The notes below the pieces were generated by a model that was given only the letters and a program-made list of their open reading frames with translations, was not told the DNA's origin and did no database searches. Shown piece after piece: positions 61,523 to 64,000 of a DNA stretch of 64,000 nt. This DNA comes from Bacteroidetes bacterium UBA4414 (GTDB lineage Bacteria > Bacteroidota > Bacteroidia > Chitinophagales > Chitinophagaceae): contig DGQM01000019.1 in the NCBI GenBank assembly GCA_002389765.1, positions 64,268 through 128,267 of the forward strand, read 5' to 3'. The position numbers were made by a program, and so were the translations under genes. Within the stretch, counting starts at the first letter, position 1; each line of letters begins with the position of its first letter.

Positions 61523-62569
61523 ATGAAAAATATACGGAACAGTAGCTTGCAAGACCTTGAAACCCTGCTCGTTGAGTGGGGCGAACCTAAATTCAGGGCC
61601 AAACAGGTGTATGAGTGGATATGGCAAAAACATGCGGGTAGCATTGATGAAATGACCAACCTGCCCAAAAGCCTGCGCGAAAAGCTGAATACCGATTTTC
61701 ATATTCCGAAGGTAAAAATTCATCACAGCCAGTTTAGCAGCGATGGTACCATTAAAAACCGCCTGCAGCTACACGATGGCCATTTTGTAGAAAGCGTACT
61801 GATACCTACCGAAAAAAGATTGACGGTATGTGTATCGAGCCAGGTAGGTTGCTCGCTTGCCTGCAAATTTTGTGCTACTGGCTTCCTGCCGCGCAAGCGC
61901 AATATGGACTTTGATGAAATAGTAGATGAAGTAACACTTGCCAACCAACAAGCGCTGGAGCACTATGGCAAGGGTATAACCAATATCGTGTTCATGGGTA
62001 TGGGCGAACCATTGCTGAACTATAGTAATGTGCTGAAAGCTATCAATAAGATAACCGCACCTGCACCCGATGGCTTGGGTATGAGCCCGCGTCGCATTAC
62101 GGTATCTACAGCAGGCATCAGCAAAATGATACGCAAGCTGGGCGATGATGAGGTACGCTTTAAACTGGCACTATCGCTGCATGCAGCAAACGATAGGAAG
62201 CGTGATGAGATTATGCCTATCAACGAAACCAGCAATCTGGATGAACTGGTAGATTCGCTCAACTACTTCTACCAAAAGACGAAGAACGAAATAACGTTTG
62301 AGTACATTCTCTTCAACAACTTTAATGATAGCCAGACAGATGCTGATGAGTTGGTGAAGCTTTACCGCCGTGTGCCGGTAGATCTGGTAAACATTATAGA
62401 ATACAACCCGATTGAGAAGGCAGACTTCAGCAAGCCGGATGAAGACACGACAGACAGTTTTATGGCCTACCTGGAAAGCAAACGTGTGAATGCCCGCCTG
62501 CGCCGCAGCCGTGGTAAAGACATAGATGCTGCCTGTGGCCAGCTTGCCAATGTAGATAAGGCGTCTTAG
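61523..62569 (+). CDS. rlmN: 23S rRNA (adenine-2503-C2) / tRNA methyltransferase RlmN
   Basis: 348 residues from ATG 61523 (MKNIRNSSLQDLE); a frame upstream to 61505 overlaps the promoter box. RlmN is a radical-SAM enzyme that methylates A2503 of 23S rRNA and A37 of some tRNAs. The cluster motif is GCSLACKFCATG (Cx3Cx2C). VFMGMGEPLLNYSNVLKAI and RITVSTAGI are family signatures. The catalytic second Cys lies near the end in DAACGQL. The length is normal. Confidence 0.97.
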   Translation: MKNIRNSSLQDLETLLVEWGEPKFRAKQVYEWIWQKHAGSIDEMTNLPKSLREKLNTDFHIPKVKIHHSQFSSDGTIKNRLQLHDGHFVESVLIPTEKRLTVCVSSQVGCSLACKFCATGFLPRKRNMDFDEIVDEVTLANQQALEHYGKGITNIVFMGMGEPLLNYSNVLKAINKITAPAPDGLGMSPRRITVSTAGISKMIRKLGDDEVRFKLALSLHAANDRKRDEIMPINETSNLDELVDSLNYFYQKTKNEITFEYILFNNFNDSQTDADELVKLYRRVPVDLVNIIEYNPIEKADFSKPDEDTTDSFMAYLESKRVNARLRRSRGKDIDAACGQLANVDKAS

Positions 62570-62600
62570 AAAAGAGTATGTTGAATTAATGCCTTGTGTT

Positions 62601-62942
62601 ATGATAACAACAACTACCGCTCGCAAACTCGCCATAGCATTTGACGAAGTAACGGAAGAACCACATTTTGAAAACACAGCTTTCAAAGTGAAGAAGAAAA
62701 TCTTTGCTACGATGAATGAGCCGGAGAAGCGCATGACGGTAAAGCTTTCTCCGCTGGACCAGAACGTTTTCTGCACCTTCGATGCTACGGTGATATACCC
62801 TGTACCCAATGCATGGGGCAAGCAGGGATGGACGCATGTGAACCTGAAAACTGTGCGTAAAGAAATGTTGCAGGATGTATTGACCGTTGCCTACTGCACT
62901 GTTGCACCCAAGAAACTTGCAGACAAGTACAAGATAGAGTAG
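62601..62942 (+). CDS. MmcQ/YjbR family protein
   Basis: 113 residues from ATG 62601 (MITTTTARKLAIAFDEV). The family pattern is clear: FDEVTEEPHFENTAFKVKKKIFATMNE, TVKLSPLDQNVFC and GWTHVNLKTV...VLTVAYCTVAPKKLA. The fold resembles the double-wing DNA-binding proteins, but its role is not established. It lies 31 bases downstream of rlmN and may share its transcript. Confidence 0.88.
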   Translation: MITTTTARKLAIAFDEVTEEPHFENTAFKVKKKIFATMNEPEKRMTVKLSPLDQNVFCTFDATVIYPVPNAWGKQGWTHVNLKTVRKEMLQDVLTVAYCTVAPKKLADKYKIE

Positions 62943-63027
62943 GATGATTTAATTGTCATTTTGTTGTATAACTGATTGGAAACCTATATCTTTAATACAA
63001 TTCTATTTACTTATAAAAAAACATTGT

Positions 63028-63231
63028 ATGAAGAAAATTTTGACCCTTTCTGCTTTTGCAGGCTTGCTTGTTTTCGGTACTTCTTGCAGCAAAAAGTACG
63101 ATTGTACTTGCACTGATGCTAACGGTACACAAACAGTTACAAAAATTGGCGGTGCAAATAAAGATGCTGCACAAATTTCTTGTATTGCAAAATCAAACAC
63201 AAGCTCAGGTACAGTTTGTGTTATTCCATAG
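63028..63231 (+). CDS. Small lipoprotein
   Basis: 67 residues from ATG 63028. The signal peptide ends in the lipobox FGTSC (Cys20), followed by SKKYDCTCTDANGTQTVTKIGG, and the mature part has four more cysteines (DCTC, ISC, TVC). It is too short for a fold assignment. A promoter of the TTG-N20-TATCTTTA type (62964-62994) precedes it, and a long hairpin follows, so it is its own transcription unit. Confidence 0.7.
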   Translation: MKKILTLSAFAGLLVFGTSCSKKYDCTCTDANGTQTVTKIGGANKDAAQISCIAKSNTSSGTVCVIP

Positions 63232-63244
63232 TAGATTATTTGAT

Positions 63245-63276
63245 TAATGGCTGTAATGTTCTCATTACAGCCATTA
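63245..63276. terminator. Bidirectional hairpin terminator between the lipoprotein and DUF1801 genes
   Basis: A perfect 14-base stem (TAATGGCTGTAATG / CATTACAGCCATTA) with loop TTCT. It also contains the stop of the minus-strand DUF1801 gene. No strong T-run. Confidence 0.65.
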
Positions 63277-63627
63277 TAGTGTTCGGTAGTTTCGTAATGC
63301 TTCTTTTAGTATTGTAGCTATCTTATCGGTATCAATATCATGTTCGGGGTCTATCAGCAGTATCTTCATCTTTGCACGTTTTTCCAACAACAGGTCGGGG
63401 TGGTTTAGTTTATTGCCTGCTACTATGCCTATATAGGGTTGCTTGTATTTTTTATGCACCCACAGGTAGCAAAACATCTTGCCATTGTAGTAATAAAAAG
63501 GGAGCTTGTATTTCCATTCTTCGGTAATGTTGGCATCCAGCGTAGGGATAAAATCTCTCAGAAAAAGCATGGCGCTTTTTATCGGTTCTTCCAGATTCAG
63601 AAAATAACTGTCTATCGGGCGCAGCAT
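63274..63627 (-). CDS. DUF1801 family protein
   Basis: 117 residues. The pattern IDSYFLNLEEPIKSAMLFLRDFI, EEWKYKLPFYYYNGKMFCYLWVHKK and PYIGIVAGNKLNHPDLL matches DUF1801 (YdhG-like fold). It is soluble, with no signal peptide. Function unknown. The cut-off membrane protein gene ends 16 bases upstream on the same strand. Confidence 0.85.
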   Translation of the reverse strand: MLRPIDSYFLNLEEPIKSAMLFLRDFIPTLDANITEEWKYKLPFYYYNGKMFCYLWVHKKYKQPYIGIVAGNKLNHPDLLLEKRAKMKILLIDPEHDIDTDKIATILKEALRNYRTL

Positions 63628-63643
63628 GTACTAAAGGTACTGT

Positions 63644-64000
63644 TTATGAAGGTTCTATCACCCCGTCTTCTCTGATGCCATAGAAGATGAGTGTGCCGCC
63701 AAAAAACATCAGTGAAAATGCCAGTAAAAAACCTACACTAAAAAAAGCCCACGGGTTGCTCATCGCCTTTCCGCTGATGTAGTCTATATAATCACTTACC
63801 ATCGCAAAGAATACAACTATGCCTGCCACAACGCCCAATACACCACATATTCCGCGCATCCATGCTTTGCGTACAAGAATGGGTAATGCACATAGCAGCA
63901 ACAATGTAATTTCTATAAATGAAAAATGCCTGAGCATAAGCGTAGGTATGGCAACTACAATACCTAGTAGCAGGAAGTAGATATTGGCAATGCGGAGTAG
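63644..64000 (-). CDS. Membrane protein, 5' end cut by the window edge
   Basis: The frame is open to the end of the window. The ATG at 63937 is probably internal, because the preceding 21 codons read as a membrane helix (ANIYFLLLGIVVAIPTL). The visible 118 residues hold four hydrophobic segments and end REDGVIEPS. I do not recognise the family; it looks like a small polytopic membrane protein without conserved polar motifs. Confidence 0.6.
   Translation of the reverse strand, partial: LLRIANIYFLLLGIVVAIPTLMLRHFSFIEITLLLLCALPILVRKAWMRGICGVLGVVAGIVVFFAMVSDYIDYISGKAMSNPWAFFSVGFLLAFSLMFFGGTLIFYGIREDGVIEPS

Overview
The window is a chromosomal segment of a member of the Bacteroidota, most likely of the Chitinophagales type. 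This rests on the gene families present (DUF4834, DUF3109, DUF1599, a BT_3928-type membrane protein, the long three-domain IspG, a short AtpC, and atpDC apart from the other ATP synthase genes). It also rests on the many upstream boxes of the form TAnnTTTG, the -7 element of the Bacteroidota primary sigma factor, and on the general lack of strong Shine-Dalgarno sequences. The genus cannot be fixed from the sequence alone. No rRNA, phage, IS element or CRISPR array is visible. There is one tRNA, read as tRNA-Ile(CAU) of the lysidine type. Both ends cut a gene.

Layout. 1-2.6 kb: a cut-off gene and two tandem exported YwqK/MORN-repeat paralogues. 2.7-4.7 kb: atpD-atpC, with a palindromic leader and a REP-like GC-rich inverted repeat between the genes. 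4.7-8.2 kb: a small Cys-rich secreted protein, a LolC/E-like ABC permease, a FemAB/GNAT-like protein and a SIMPL protein. 8.3-10.2 kb: grpE-dnaJ. 10.3-12.3 kb: a PqqB-like hydrolase, tRNA, HAD hydrolase and DUF4834 protein. 12.3-18.6 kb: rimP-nusA-infB, with a terminator-like hairpin in its leader, then prfA. 18.7-21.1 kb: a Wzz-like and an O-antigen-ligase-like gene. 21.1-33.3 kb: ispG, an alpha/beta hydrolase, a CBS protein, DUF3109, DUF1801-like, rpoN, alanine dehydrogenase, TerB-like, then folD-queE-uppP, a Nif3-like gene and a zinc-ribbon coiled-coil gene. 33.4-35.3 kb: etfB-etfA. 35.5-46.9 kb: acyltransferase, a DnaQ/GIY-YIG fusion, a VWA protein, GNAT, a lone AT-rich GIY-YIG gene, folP, DUF1599, a DoxX/BT_3928 protein, a DppB-like permease and two related lipoproteins.

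46.9-50.8 kb is a phosphate-uptake block: an OprP/O-type porin, a DUF47/PhoU-like protein and a PiT transporter. Two promoters here carry 11-bp-spaced direct repeats in register with an identical -7 box, which is the architecture of a Pho box. 50.8-57.3 kb: a SNF2 helicase with two SWIM motifs, a SurA-like isomerase and a TPR protein. 57.4-60.3 kb: a small exported acidic protein, a SulP transporter and a beta-carbonic anhydrase, probably a bicarbonate module. 60.4 kb to the end: an SRPBCC/GyrI-like membrane protein, rlmN, a YjbR protein, a small lipoprotein, a DUF1801 protein and a cut-off membrane protein.

Most of the window is ordinary core genome. I found no convincing new multi-gene system. 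The most notable signals are regulatory: the Pho-like arrays, the possible rimP-nusA-infB attenuator, the repeat inside atpDC, and promoter boxes ending four or five bases before start codons. Every gap between genes is shorter than 300 bases.
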